Below, piece by piece: positions 39,830 through 51,400 of a DNA stretch of 64,000 nucleotides. The stretch is from Flectonema sp. DT1601 (Eukaryota; Euglenozoa; Diplonemea; Diplonemida; Diplonemidae). A model generated the notes under the pieces. The model was not told the DNA's origin. It ran no database searches and saw only the letters and a list, made by a program, of their open reading frames with translations. The first letter of the stretch is position 1; every line of letters begins with the position of its first letter. The position numbers and the translations under genes are program-made. The stretch spans positions 1,116,001 through 1,180,000 of the forward strand of contig OZ025793.1 of the NCBI GenBank assembly GCA_964019425.1. The letters run 5' to 3'.

Positions 39830-42405
39830 ATGAATTCAATTAAAACATGTTTTGGGCTGCTATTCGTAGCCCTGACCATCTCACTAGTTGGAGCTGAGGC
39901 CCCTGAAGAGAAGCACGGGTTCCAGGCTGAGGTTTCCAAGATGCTTGACATCATCATCAACGCTCTGTACACGAACAGAAACATCTTCCTTCGTGAAGTG
40001 ATTTCCAACGCGTCTGACGCTCTTGACAAGATCCGCTTCCTTTACCTAACGAAGCCACGTGAGCCAACCAACAAGGACGGTGAGGCTCCAAAGATGGACA
40101 TCAGAATCAAGGTTGACAAGGAGAACAGAATCCTCACCATCTCTGACGGTGGTGTTGGTATGTTGAAGGAGGACCTTATCAACCACTTGGGATCCCTTGG
40201 ATCTTCGGGAACAAAGAACTTCGTTGAGAAGATGAAGGAATCGAACGATGCCAACTTGATTGGTCAGTTCGGAGTTGGTTTCTACTCTGTGTTCCTTGTA
40301 GCTGATGAAGTGAAGGTTGCCTCGAAGAACGACGAGTCAGAGAAGCAATGGGTGTGGAAGAGCAAGGCCGAAGGAGACTTCTTCATCTACGAAGATCCAA
40401 GAGGTAACACCATCGGACGTGGTACTGAGATCGAGCTTCTGATTAAGAAGGATGCCGAGGAGTACCTCGACACCGACAACCTGAAGGAGATCGTCACCAA
40501 GTACTCTGAGTTCATCCAGTTCCCAATCTACTTACAGACTTCCAAGACCGAGAAGGTTCCAGTTGAGAAGACCGATGAGGAGCCAAAGGCGGATGACGAG
40601 GAGAAGAAGGACGAAGGTGAGGATGCTGAAGTCAAGGACGAAGACGAGGAGGCCAAGGAACCTGAGATGGAGGAGGTTACCACCTTCGAGTGGAACTTGG
40701 TTAACGAGAACAAGCCAATCTGGCAGAGAAAGGGAGACGACATCACCGATGAGGAGTACAGCAGCTTCTACAAGGCGATCAGCAAGGACTACCAGGACCC
40801 ATTGTACAAGACCCACTTCAGTGCTGAGGGAGAAGTCGAGTTCAAGTCTATCCTTTACATTCCTGGCCGCATGAAGCAGCAACAGTTCGACCAGAAGCAG
40901 GAGGGAGACAAGAACATCAGATTGTATGTATAATTGTGTTTGCTGATATTTTTGGGAAGTTGTTTACGACAATGACTGCGTGTAAAAATATACAAAAACA
41001 GGTACGTCCGTCGTGTGTTCATCACTGATGACTTCAAGGACTTGTTGCCACGTTACTTGAGCTTCATCCAAGGTGTTGTCGACAGTGATGACTTGCCTTT
41101 GAACGTTTCCCGTGAACTTCTCCAGGAAAGCAGAATCTTGAAGATCATCAAGAAGAAGTTGGTATGTAATTATGTCTTCGCTGTTCTGCTCATTCGTTCT
41201 TGGTTTTCTTTGTAAAATAGAACCATCGAACCAAAACTGAAAACAGATCAGAAAGGCACTCGCCATGATGAAGGACCTTGCCGAAGAAGATGAGGAGGAC
41301 GAGGACAAGAAGGATGACGACGAGAACACCGAGGACGCGGAGAAGACTGAAGACGGAGAGGAGAAGCCTGCAGAGAAGAAGGAGAAGAAGGAAAAGAAGT
41401 ACCCAAAGTTCTGGGAGGAGTTCGGAAGAAACGTCAGACTCGGTCTCATCGAAGACGGAACCAACCGTTCAAGATTGACTAAGTTGCTGAGGTACAAGAC
41501 CAGCAAGTCCGAAGGTGAGTGGGCATCCCTCGATGACTATGTCGACAGAATGGCTGAGGGACAGAAGGAAATCTACTTCATGGTTGGAGAGAGCGTTGAG
41601 AAGATCAGAGAAAGACCAGCTTGTGAGGATGCCGAGAAGAGAGGACTGGAAGTGATCTTCATGACCGACGCCATCGACGAGTACGTCGTTGGACACTTGA
41701 CTGACTACAGCGGCCACAAGCTTGCGAACTTGGCGAAGGAGACTCCAAAGTTTGGAGACGATGACGACGCAAAGTCGAAGAAGATCGACGAGAAGAGAAA
41801 GGAAGTTTACCAGCCATTGGTTGACTGGTTCAAGGAACTTCTCGGAGAGAGAGTGAACAAGGTTATCCTGACCAAGAGAAAGACTGACTCACCTATGGTT
41901 GTCAGCAGTCCACAACACGGACTGACCGCCAACATGGCCAGAATCATGCAGGGACAGGCTCTTGGTGAGAAGGCCATGTACGGTGCCGCTGACGTGAAGA
42001 AGATCTTGGAATTGAACCACCTCAACCCTCTCGTTGACGAAATCAACAAGCGTATCAAGGTATGTTTTTCCACAATTAATGGTTATCATCATTTATTACT
42101 GATTCATTGAACTCTGAGACAAAACAATCTCAAAACAGGCTGACAAGGATGATGCTCAGGCAAGAGACACAGCTGAGATCTTGTTTGAGATGGCATCTGT
42201 TCAGGGAGGATTTGAGATGGATGACCAGAAGGGTTTGAACAACCGTCTGGAGAGAATGTTGAAGACTGGTTTGGACTTGGAAGCCACCGCTGGATTGGTT
42301 GATGAAGAAGAGTACGAGATTGAGGACGATGAGGAAGAGGCAGCTGATGAGGAGGCTGCAGCAGAGGAGGGTGCTGCTGAAGAAGCTCCACAAGAGGAAC
42401 TATAA
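39830..42405 (+). CDS. GRP94: GRP94 / endoplasmin, copy 3
   Basis: Exons 39830-40923, 41002-41161, 41247-42059 and 42139-42405 encode 777 residues, effectively the same protein as copy 2 (EDAEKTED insert, EEAPQEEL end). Introns are 78, 85 and 79 nt. Introns 1 and 2 match copy 2 almost exactly, while intron 3 matches copy 1 almost exactly, so the three copies form a mosaic. The 5' leader (CCTCACAGTTATCTGCA) matches copy 2. The 3' flank is unrelated to those after copies 1 and 2, as expected for the last unit of an array. Codons are strongly C/G-ended, unlike the flanking sorting nexin gene, consistent with high expression. Confidence 0.95.
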
Positions 42406-42837
42406 GTGAGTACACGAACTCAGATGTCGATATTTTTATTCGACGTAATCTATGAAGATCGTGATTGAGTATTTCTTATTTTATTTATTTTCATTTTTAT
42501 CGGTCCGCTCTTTCATTTTTTCTCTCTTGGGGGTATTGATATTTTTAACTTTCACTTTTGCTTTATTTTTCCTTTTTCTTTTTGCTTAAGTTACAAAAGC
42601 AGGCGCAGACCTCCTCCTTTTGTATTTTTTGATCTCTTTTTAATTTTATCTTTAATTAATGAAGCGTCGTCAAGCCTGGATTCATATCAAAGTAATAAAA
42701 AACTAATTCACACGACAGTTTATAAAACAAAAGAATGATACTAGCGTGAGAAAATGTAAGAAAGATATTTCAATTTTTTTTAAATTTCATTTGTATCATT
42801 TAGTTTTTTTTTAGTTGACTGGGATTTCGAGACAGAT
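42406..42837. other. Spacer after the GRP94 array
   Basis: AT-rich. It holds a possible stem-loop, TACAAAAG (42592-42599) with CTTTTGTA (42617-42624), followed by T6. A T-rich tract near 42774-42812 probably serves the sorting nexin. No gene seen. Confidence 0.45.
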
Positions 42838-44148
42838 ATGGAAGAAGAAAGTCCGGTACATGCAGACCCGCAGACAAATGATGAAAATGCATGTCTTGCA
42901 ACTCAACAACAACAACAACAAGAAGAAGAGGAAGTAGTAGCAGAAGAAGAACTTTCATTCGAAAATCGTATTTTAAAAGTAAGCAAACCAACTCACGTAG
43001 GAGGTGGGTTACTTGACTCTGGTCATATTGTATACGAAGTTGAAAGTAAAATAGAAGGTGGAGAATATGTTGGTGAAGAATGTAAAGTAATGAGAAGATA
43101 CCAAGCCTTTGTTACACTTAGAGAACTGTTATCGGATGCACATCCTGGTGTAATTATACCCGTCCTACCTGATAAGGAGTTGCAGGGAATGGTTGCAAAG
43201 TTCACAGGCAGTGAAGCAATTACTCAGTACAGATTACGGCATCTGAATAAGTTTCTCTCAGCATGCGGTAATTCACCTATCTTAATGAAATCATCAGTTA
43301 TGAGGAACTTCTTATCCTCAGATGATTGGGAAACAAGTACAGCAATAAAATGGAGAGTACCGAAAGCATTAAAAGATTCATTCAGTAAACAAATGTCTAT
43401 TCGAGGAATTAAAGACAATATCGTACCTGAAGCGTACTCTGGTCTTTATAAATATTTAATAAGTGAAGAGCAGGAATTACAAATACTACGCGAACATATA
43501 GAAGTTCAACTTCAGTTTTTTTCTGATTCTGGAGAAGCAATGAAGGAAGTTGGAGATGCTCTCGATAAGTTCGCTTCAATAGAAGTTGAATCTGGGGATC
43601 CTTCTGATGTGGCTGAGGACCTCAAGAATACGGTTCTCTTTGTAAATCAATTAGGAGACTCATACAGGACGCAGTCAGTAAGTGACCTCCCTCCACTTCA
43701 AGATGTTCTTGATACCATTTCATACTACGCAAATATGACGGAAAGTTTACGTGCAAATCTTTACTCTCAAAAACGACTCGAACTCCAACTTGCTAAGAAG
43801 CAAAAACTCGTCGGTGATCTACTCCGAAAACGTGATGATGCCTCAGCTGAAAAGAAACAAAAATACACAACACAACTTGACTCCCTCATGGCTGATGTTC
43901 GAACTGAGATTCCTGAATTGGATTTAATCTCAACAGAGTTTGATAAACAACTTGTAAACTATCGGAAGATAATGAATACGGTATGTCTCCTCTTTTCTTT
44001 TATACTTTTTCGTAACGTTGTAAAACAATTACAAGAATGTTAAAACAAACAGGATTGGAAACAGGCTCTGTACTCGATTGTTAACCATCGTATTGAGGTT
44101 TATCATAAGCAAGTGATTGCCAAATATGAACCAATCCTCGACATCTAA
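42838..44148 (+). CDS. Sorting nexin with PX and BAR domains (SNX1/2/Vps5-like)
   Basis: Exons 42838-43980 and 44053-44148 (72-nt intron, GTATGT...AAACAAACAG) give 412 residues. After an acidic Gln/Glu-rich N-terminus comes a PX domain (about 42-165) with the phosphoinositide-binding features RRYQAFVTLRELL, the proline loop IIPVLPDK and the following Arg/Leu helix (RLRHLNKFLS). A helical BAR domain follows (about 200-412) that ends in the second exon (DWKQALYSIVNHRIEVYHKQVIAKYEPIL). The last exon supplies a typical SNX1/Vps5 terminal helix, supporting the intron. Expected role: membrane-deforming part of retromer-type cargo retrieval from endosomes. Reading through the intron would replace the last helix with a short unrelated tail. 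Confidence 0.9.
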
Positions 44149-44250
44149 CTACCTAAAATGTTAAAAAAAAGGAATTTCATTATCTTGTGGCTCTTTTTTT
44201 TTAAACGGAGAGCATTGGCGAAATGGTTTCTGGAAAATATTGCTGAACAG

Positions 44251-44283
<33 letters not shown>

Positions 44284-44701
44284 CTTATTGAATCTTACAT
44301 ACCTTTTTTTTAAAAAAGGCCGATTATTGTATTATTTCTTACTATTGTAGGGGGCCCCCAGGTCTCTGACTTACTAAGTTGAAAGTTTCCCAAGCATTGG
44401 AATAATGGTGGTCTTTTCCAAAAAAAAAAAAAAAAAAAAAAAAAAAGGTTTTACAAAAAGAAATTCTTTAAAAAAAAGAAAAGCCCTTCTCGAAAAAGGC
44501 AAGGTGAACAAGGAAATAAAAATAACTAATAGACAGGAGTACTGCTTTCATCCACAACGTTTTTCTTCGTACATTATTGTGATCTGTGATTCCAGAGTCT
44601 ACAAGCAGTGCATTATTTACGTTTAGGGGGAAGCTTCCAATTTATGTTTTGATTTTGGTAAAAGAAATGAAGCATTTCATTTAAAATTAGCAAACACAAC
44701 A
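44149..44701. other. Spacer with T and A runs
   Basis: Long T run (44251-44277), A run (44420-44446), and a GGGGGCCCCC palindrome (44350-44359). No supportable gene; an open frame starting at 44405 is poly-Lys from the A run. Confidence 0.5.
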
Positions 44702-47164
44702 ATGTCTTTAGTTCAAGCAAAGAGAGACATAGTCGAGAGCGTCAGACAACTCCAGGAGAGTCTGTGCGGTGAATGTGAATTAGAAGTTGCAGTAGTGGAC
44801 TGTGAAGACTGTCACGAGAATTATTGTAAACAATGCTGTGAGGCGGTACATAAGAAGGGTCGTCGAAAGCGGCATTCGAAGTTTACAAAAATTCAAGTCT
44901 GCGGACAATGTGAAGTCGTGGCTGCAAAGAAAGAATGTTTCGACTGTCAAGAATTCTACTGCCTTGAATGCTGTGAGATCGTTCACAGTAAAGGTCAGCG
45001 TGTGAAACACAAACAACTTCGTAAGATTGATACCTCTGGGTTTAGGGCAGTCAACTATGACAACGTCAACAGCATGGGACTTATTGTAAAGCAGTTTTCA
45101 TTTTCTCGATTTTTATGCACACCTCATGAACATACATCAGAATATACAAAACAATTATCATCCTGCTTTCAACTTTGTAAATCAATTGCTGAGATGTGTC
45201 GTGAAGAAGAGAAGCCTTACGTCGACACCGAACCTGTGACGTTAGAACTTCCTCAAGTACCTGTTCCTCAGCAGATCTCTCTTCAAATTCAATCTGATGA
45301 CGTGTTAAAACAAGTAGAAGCAGAACTACAACTAGCTGAACAGATCCGTGTTGAAAAACACAATTCAATATCCAACGTATTAAGTATGGTCTATTCATGG
45401 AGAAGACCTAGACAGGTTACTGATTTCCCATCGCTGTTCTCAGCTGGAAATGATTTCTTGTCGAATAGACCTCCTGGGATGATTCCTCCATTCTCATCAA
45501 TTGATTACTTGCCAATGTTTAAGAAAGGAATATTTAATGATCATTTCTTTCTACTTGCACTGGCTGCTATTACAACTCGAAGATGTCTTCTGTCGAATAT
45601 GATTGCATCATGTGAGTTTGCTGATACGGGAATGTATACCTTTCAGTTCTATAGAGATGAAGACATGGGTATGGTTGGTTGGCAACCAGTGACTATTGAC
45701 CACCTAATTCCGTGCGGAAAATCTCGCGAACCAGTTTTCGGAGCCACGGACGATCCTTCAGAGTTATGGGGGATCCTCATTGAAAAAGCTTACGCTAAAT
45801 TCCTGGGAGCGTACTCTCATCTTCACTACGGTGACTCTGCTAGCGCTCTTTATCATTTAACTGGAGGAACACCTGTTGTTGAATGTTGGAATGCTGGTAC
45901 TCTTGGAAAGGATTGCACTGAACGTATTTGGTGGAGACTCAACCAAGGAATTGAAATGGGAATGATACTACTCTGTATGAAACGTAACAGTGAAATACCA
46001 CTCTTAAGTAATGTCTTTACGTCTTTAGAAAGAGATAGAATTCCTCAATTTGATGATGACACACTAAATACTATCAATCCTGAATGCAAACTAAACTGGA
46101 ATTCAGGAGAAGTAGTTCTCCTTACATCAGATGTCATACTTGAAAGAGATAGAAAGAGACACAGATTAATAAAACTACGTGACGTACATGGTGACATCTC
46201 ATGGACTGGTCCTTGGTCAGATTCATCAACGACGTGGACTAAAGAGATGAGAGAGTACACTAATCATAAACAAGTAAATGAACACTTAGTGTGGATGTGT
46301 TTAGAAGACTTTGTAAGAGAATATGATACTCTTTGTGTTTTAAAATCATTTTCCTTACTGAAAGACTCGATGCATCCCCGAGAAGAACCGTGGGAGTCAT
46401 ACTTTGGAAACCTAACCCCAAAGGAACACTATGGAATGTTAGTATGCGATGCTGATCAATATTCTATTATTGTACACGATGGTTCTGCTCAAAAGGACAA
46501 CGAGGATGTAGAATCGAATGACGTCAGTTTGTCTGGCAATCTTCTATACGATCCACCGCAATGGAAAAATGAATCTGACGACGTAGGCTACGGCAGTGAC
46601 ACGGATGGATCACCAGCCTTACTAATGTCAGAAAAAGGAGTGTTTTCATTAAATATTAAATTCTCACAGCCTGAGTCGCCCTGTCCGAGAGGGGGATCGG
46701 AGTCTTCTCCTCTCGGATACGAATTGTTGTTATTTAGAGGACAAGAAAAGGCATTACAAAAACCACTCTTCCCGGAGTCTGCTGACGGAGAAGAAGATGT
46801 CGGAATCGAAGACTATCGAATCGGCAAGTTCGGTTCTCACCGAAATTGGGAATTTCCCGTTCACAACCGAGTTGCGTACCTCGAAGGGAAGAATTTGGTA
46901 ACTCAATTTTCAAAATCGTATGAAGTTCCATTGCAACCTGGTCATTATATTCTCGTTGTTCAAAAACAACATCCAGAAGACGATCTTCACTATTGTCTTG
47001 GTATTCAACCGAATGATGATCATATTAAACCAACAAGTTGCAGGGTAGTTGTTGATCAGCTTGGTACTCTAATGGAGCCTCATGAAAATATAATAGCAAA
47101 AGACACAACCCTCTCTCCCAGACTAGTAATACAGTCAGCGAAACAGCAGCGAGCATTGGCATGA
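44702..47164 (+). CDS. Tandem B-box zinc-finger protein with inactive calpain-like domain
   Basis: An 820-residue protein. Two adjacent B-box-like zinc fingers occupy about residues 20-105 (CGECELEVAVVDCEDCHENYC and CGQCEVVAAKKECFDCQEFYC, each with CxxCxxxxH following). From about 250 a calpain protease fold can be followed: IPPFSSIDYL, ALAAITTR, WGILIEKAYAKFLGAYSHL, then LRDVHGDISWTGPWSDSS. All catalytic positions are replaced: the Cys of the usual GDCWF is His281 in NDHFF, the GHAYSV His site reads SGEVVLL, and the Asn of LRNPWG is Asp. The C-terminal ~200 residues look like a beta-sandwich. Likely a scaffold or sensor rather than a protease. Catalytically dead calpain-like proteins are common in trypanosomatids, but I do not recall this B-box pairing. 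Confidence 0.8.
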   Translation: MSLVQAKRDIVESVRQLQESLCGECELEVAVVDCEDCHENYCKQCCEAVHKKGRRKRHSKFTKIQVCGQCEVVAAKKECFDCQEFYCLECCEIVHSKGQRVKHKQLRKIDTSGFRAVNYDNVNSMGLIVKQFSFSRFLCTPHEHTSEYTKQLSSCFQLCKSIAEMCREEEKPYVDTEPVTLELPQVPVPQQISLQIQSDDVLKQVEAELQLAEQIRVEKHNSISNVLSMVYSWRRPRQVTDFPSLFSAGNDFLSNRPPGMIPPFSSIDYLPMFKKGIFNDHFFLLALAAITTRRCLLSNMIASCEFADTGMYTFQFYRDEDMGMVGWQPVTIDHLIPCGKSREPVFGATDDPSELWGILIEKAYAKFLGAYSHLHYGDSASALYHLTGGTPVVECWNAGTLGKDCTERIWWRLNQGIEMGMILLCMKRNSEIPLLSNVFTSLERDRIPQFDDDTLNTINPECKLNWNSGEVVLLTSDVILERDRKRHRLIKLRDVHGDISWTGPWSDSSTTWTKEMREYTNHKQVNEHLVWMCLEDFVREYDTLCVLKSFSLLKDSMHPREEPWESYFGNLTPKEHYGMLVCDADQYSIIVHDGSAQKDNEDVESNDVSLSGNLLYDPPQWKNESDDVGYGSDTDGSPALLMSEKGVFSLNIKFSQPESPCPRGGSESSPLGYELLLFRGQEKALQKPLFPESADGEEDVGIEDYRIGKFGSHRNWEFPVHNRVAYLEGKNLVTQFSKSYEVPLQPGHYILVVQKQHPEDDLHYCLGIQPNDDHIKPTSCRVVVDQLGTLMEPHENIIAKDTTLSPRLVIQSAKQQRALA

Positions 47165-47536
47165 AAAAGAAAAAACCCCCAAATGAATTCTTCTCTTATA
47201 AAAATTACACAAAATAATTAATAATAACCTATTGATGTATCAGTTTAGTTTCGCCCTATTAGTTTGTGTGTTATTTCTTTTATTCTTTTTTTGAGAGTTG
47301 TAGAGACCGAGCTCTCTCTTTTTTTAATGAGCAGTACACCTAAGACATTTACCCCTTCAATTAAATATAATTTATTGTGTTGTTTTATTTTAATTAGATA
47401 GATTGGTTTTTAGTTCTAGATTTCTCTCACAGGATATAAAGAACGATGTCAAGCTAGGGTTAACCAGTCTACGATAATAATCTAAATTTCATCTCCGTTC
47501 ATTGTAGAAAAAACAAAAAAAAAATATAAAAAAAAA
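47165..47536. other. Spacer
   Basis: AT-rich with short T runs and an A-rich leader right before the next ATG. No gene or clear structure. Confidence 0.45.
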
Positions 47537-48181
47537 ATGTTACGGCGGGTAGCAATCAGACTATCAGCCAATGCTGGTTTTTCTGATTTTATTTGGGAAG
47601 GAAAAGCTGAGCAAGATTGGATTTCCCGACATGGGAAATTGGAAGGAAAAGTTGAACAAGTAAGCAAACAATGGGTACAGGATGCTTTCACTAATAGAAC
47701 GTTAGAAAAAAAGTTACTAGAAGACATAGTCGCTATAGATGTGAGAGAGAGAGCAGAAATTTCAAAGACGACAAGGATTGCTATCGATATTGATTCTACC
47801 TACTGTGTTCCCTATGATGAACTTGACTACTCTCTCAATAACTTATCACCAAAACAATGGTACAACAAGTACATTGTACCTAAATTCAGACCCGCTGATA
47901 CTTTCATTTTATATGGTAAAAACTCTTCTGATGAGAGACCTTTCGCTGCGGCCCGTCTTCTTAAGGAACGTCATGACTTCGAGAATGTTTTTGTCTTAAC
48001 TGATGGATTTGAAGGTTGGTATGGTAAGTACCCAGAATTCATAGAAGAGAGAGAGAAAAAGATTCAAAAATTAAAAGAAGACGAAGCAAAAGAAAGAGAT
48101 CGTTTAGAAGAACGAAGACGTCAAGAGCTCGAAAGATATCGAAGAGAGAGAGAGAAAGTGAGACGAGACAAGCAACGATAG
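47537..48181 (+). CDS. Rhodanese-like protein lacking the catalytic cysteine
   Basis: A 214-residue protein. The N-terminus MLRRVAIRLSANAGF fits a mitochondrial presequence. A rhodanese fold spans about 65-170: DIVAIDVRERAE near its start, then FILYGKNSSDERPFAAARLLKERHDFENVFVLTDGFEGWYGKYPEF. This aligns with the rhodanese active-site loop and the GG..W..P ending. The loop reads YGKNSSDERP with Gly127 where active enzymes have Cys, so sulfur transfer is not expected. The last ~45 residues are a highly charged Glu/Arg/Lys single helix (EEREKKIQKLKEDEAKERDR...), unusual for rhodaneses. Probably a structural or regulatory member; its partner is unknown. Confidence 0.75.
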   Translation: MLRRVAIRLSANAGFSDFIWEGKAEQDWISRHGKLEGKVEQVSKQWVQDAFTNRTLEKKLLEDIVAIDVRERAEISKTTRIAIDIDSTYCVPYDELDYSLNNLSPKQWYNKYIVPKFRPADTFILYGKNSSDERPFAAARLLKERHDFENVFVLTDGFEGWYGKYPEFIEEREKKIQKLKEDEAKERDRLEERRRQELERYRREREKVRRDKQR

Positions 48182-48431
48182 TTACTAATCTATATCTAGG
48201 ATGGATCTAAGTTATTATTCGAGTTTAAACAGTTGATGGTTGCATCGCAACTAACTATCAAATGTGTTTTACGAGGACGTTGTAATAATTACAACACAAA
48301 TACCACCAGGTGGTCACAATGTCAGATGACTGATTAGTTTTATTGATCATTTTAGTAATTTACTTTTGTTCTATTGTCTCAGCCAACAACATGACGCACA
48401 GTAGCTAGGTTAGCATACTAACAGTCAGAGA

Positions 48432-51400
48432 ATGCCTCCGCGATCATCAAGTGCGGGTAGTGCAAAAAGCACTAAGAGTGCGAAGAAAGCTTCTCCAAAA
48501 GTTTCTCCAAAAAAATCCTCTTCACCAACGCCATCAAAAGCTGGGTCGAAGAGTGCAGAGAGTAAGAGGGGATCACCGACACCACCAGTCACCAGACAAG
48601 GAAGTGGTAAACTCACCAGAGCAAGTAGCAAAGCATCAGAAGGAGGTAACAGCAATGCGAGTAAAAACAGTAAAATGACTGGAGAGTTGTTAGTCAAACT
48701 GGGTGAGAAGTATCCCGATGCCTCAACTAAGATTCTAAGCGCTGCACTATCAGAATCGAAGTACAACCTTGAGGAAGCTGAAGAAATTGTTAAAAACAAA
48801 TTAACCGAGCAACAGGAATTAGCTGAACAACAGCAAGCAGTACTACCACCACCTGTTAGGGGATCAGTAACTCCTTCACCTGTTGGAACACCACCCAGTG
48901 AAGCAGCTGCTGCTGATGCTCTTCTGGCTAACTTACCTCCTCCTCCTGTATCTGTTGTGGGAGGTACACAACCTCTCCCGGATCAGAATTCAATGCGTGA
49001 ATCTATAAAGTACCTCGCTACTACTACCAACAGAAGTGTTGCTGCTTGTGGTGACGCTCTTCATTTGGCTGAGCGAATGGGTGGATCTCAAGCTGAACAT
49101 ATTCAGCGTGCTATTGATATTATGAAACAAGAAGAAGACACTTGGGTATCTCGATTCCAGCAGTTGTTTTCAGTCTACGATCCGTTGAAGTCATCTGAAA
49201 TGGAAACTCGGACATTCTTACAGACATGGCAGCCTCAAAAAGATAGCTTCGAAAAGATATACGATGCTATGTGTCAAGTATACGATGCTCGTAATGACTT
49301 CGCTTGGCAAGATCAACAACAGCAGCAACTACAACAGCAGCCACATCAACATCAGCATCAGCATCAACATCAACAGCAGCATCTACAACAACAAATGTCA
49401 CCTACTTATCCACCTCCTCCAGTGTTGCAAAACAGTCAACCACAGCAACATCTACAGCAGCAACATATACAGCATCAACAACAACCAGTATTACCAGGGT
49501 TCCAGGCTAATTATGCTGATCCAGTAGTTGGTGGAATGCCTTGGAATGTTGACTTAAACACACTGGCAGCAATGCTACCCCAGCTTACGAAAGCCGTTGA
49601 TGCCATTGAAGCTGCTGAGAGAACAGAGACACCGGAGACGGAATACATCGAAGAGGAGGTAAAACCTGCCACCCCACAAGCTCAAGCACCTCCTCCCCCT
49701 CCTCCACAGTCTGCTTTCTCTCGACCACAAAGAAGCTCTAATTTTGAACAAGAAATTCTCGACAAAATAAAAGCTATTGAGACTGCCCTGCATGAGAAGG
49801 ACAAGGAGAAGGAAAGAGAAAGGGAACGAGAAAAACAAGAGCGTGAGAGGGAGGCAACACTAAAACGGAAAACGAATATAGTCTTGCCAGCACTGCCGCC
49901 ACCACCACCACCGCCTCCAGAAACCCCAGACGTGTTGCCGACTGCAGACCCGACGATGTTAGTGATGCAGAGCCTTACATCTCAGACTCATGAATTACAG
50001 CAAAATCCGAATGCACCACTCGGTGCTGGTATAAATGGTGTCCTCGCCTCACTTGCTGGCGTAGCTTCTGGTTCCAATTATGGACAGTTGGCTACCAAAC
50101 AGCGTGCCGTCTTGGAGCAAATTTCACACCAAAGCGATGCCAACGCGCGTGTTGTGGAACTCGAAAGGGAACTCACAGATCTTCGCGAACGATACGAAGA
50201 ATCAGAAAGAAGACAAAAAGAACAACTTGTCGTAATTGAAACTATTCAAGGACAACTTGATTCTGATAGAAGTATACTTCATACTGGATTATCTCAACTG
50301 GGTGGTATTAATAAATGGTCTTCTGATAATGAGCGTGTTATTGGAGAAAGTAAGATTCTACAACAAGAAGCAAGCATACTACGCCGTCATCAACAGCAAA
50401 CACAAGCCGAACCTACCTCTGTAAATGAGGTCGCAGAGCTTGCAGCACTACAGAGTGATCTGTTCAATAGAACTAAACAATTACTGGAAGAGAATGAAAT
50501 ACTGAATGCTCGCAATCCGAATATTTCTGAGGTTCCGATGCTAAAGAATGAATTTCAGAACGCGAATGACAGACATGATCTCTATCACGAGTCTCTGCGA
50601 CAGCTTGAAATACTAGGCGGCAAGTCAGAACCACCGCCACCACCGCCTCCGCCGCCTTCCTATCCACCTCCACCCCCTCCGATTCAGCACCAATCAATAG
50701 CTCCGATTCAGCACCAATCAATAGCTCCGATTCAGCACCAATCAATAGCTCCGATTCAGCACCAATCAATAGCTCCAATGACTATTCAGAACTTGCAGCC
50801 AGTACGGGGTCCGTCAACGTCGATAGTATCTACTGCACCAGATGCCAATCCAGAAGTCATGGCGGAGTTGACCAATCTGCGAGGTGTCCTAAAGCTGCTC
50901 GTCCAGCACCAGTTAGAACAAACACAACACCAGGATGAAATAGCGAGAGTTCAAGAAGACCTTATTGAAAAACAAAAGATCGATAAACTACAATCTGTGA
51001 GAGGTTCAGCAGAACTTGTCTCCAGCATCAGACGAGAACGAGCATTGGAGCGTCACACTGACCGAAATGAAAGAAAACAAGAGAGAGATCTCGAGAGACA
51101 GCATCAGGCGCGACAAGAGAAGGAGAAAGAGAAGGAACGGCGTAGAAAGGCTGCGAGGAGTAGGACTCCGAAAAGAAGAGATTCACCCTCTCGGAGGATT
51201 GCAAGCGAGGTATTAATGCATACCGCAAGGTCTCCACGATCAAGAGCTATCGAAGCTTCTCTCAACAGTATTAGTGAAGCTGTTCAGAATTTAAAAAGCA
51301 GTTCTCCCGCTTCTACCGATGACCCGAGCAATCACAGAGCTCTGTTAGTTTCGTTTTACACCCGTCACGATCCGGCTAAATTAGACTCAGTTGATACGAT

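Noticed and set aside
44350-44359. GGGGGCCCCC palindrome
   Set aside because: Too short and isolated to assign any role.
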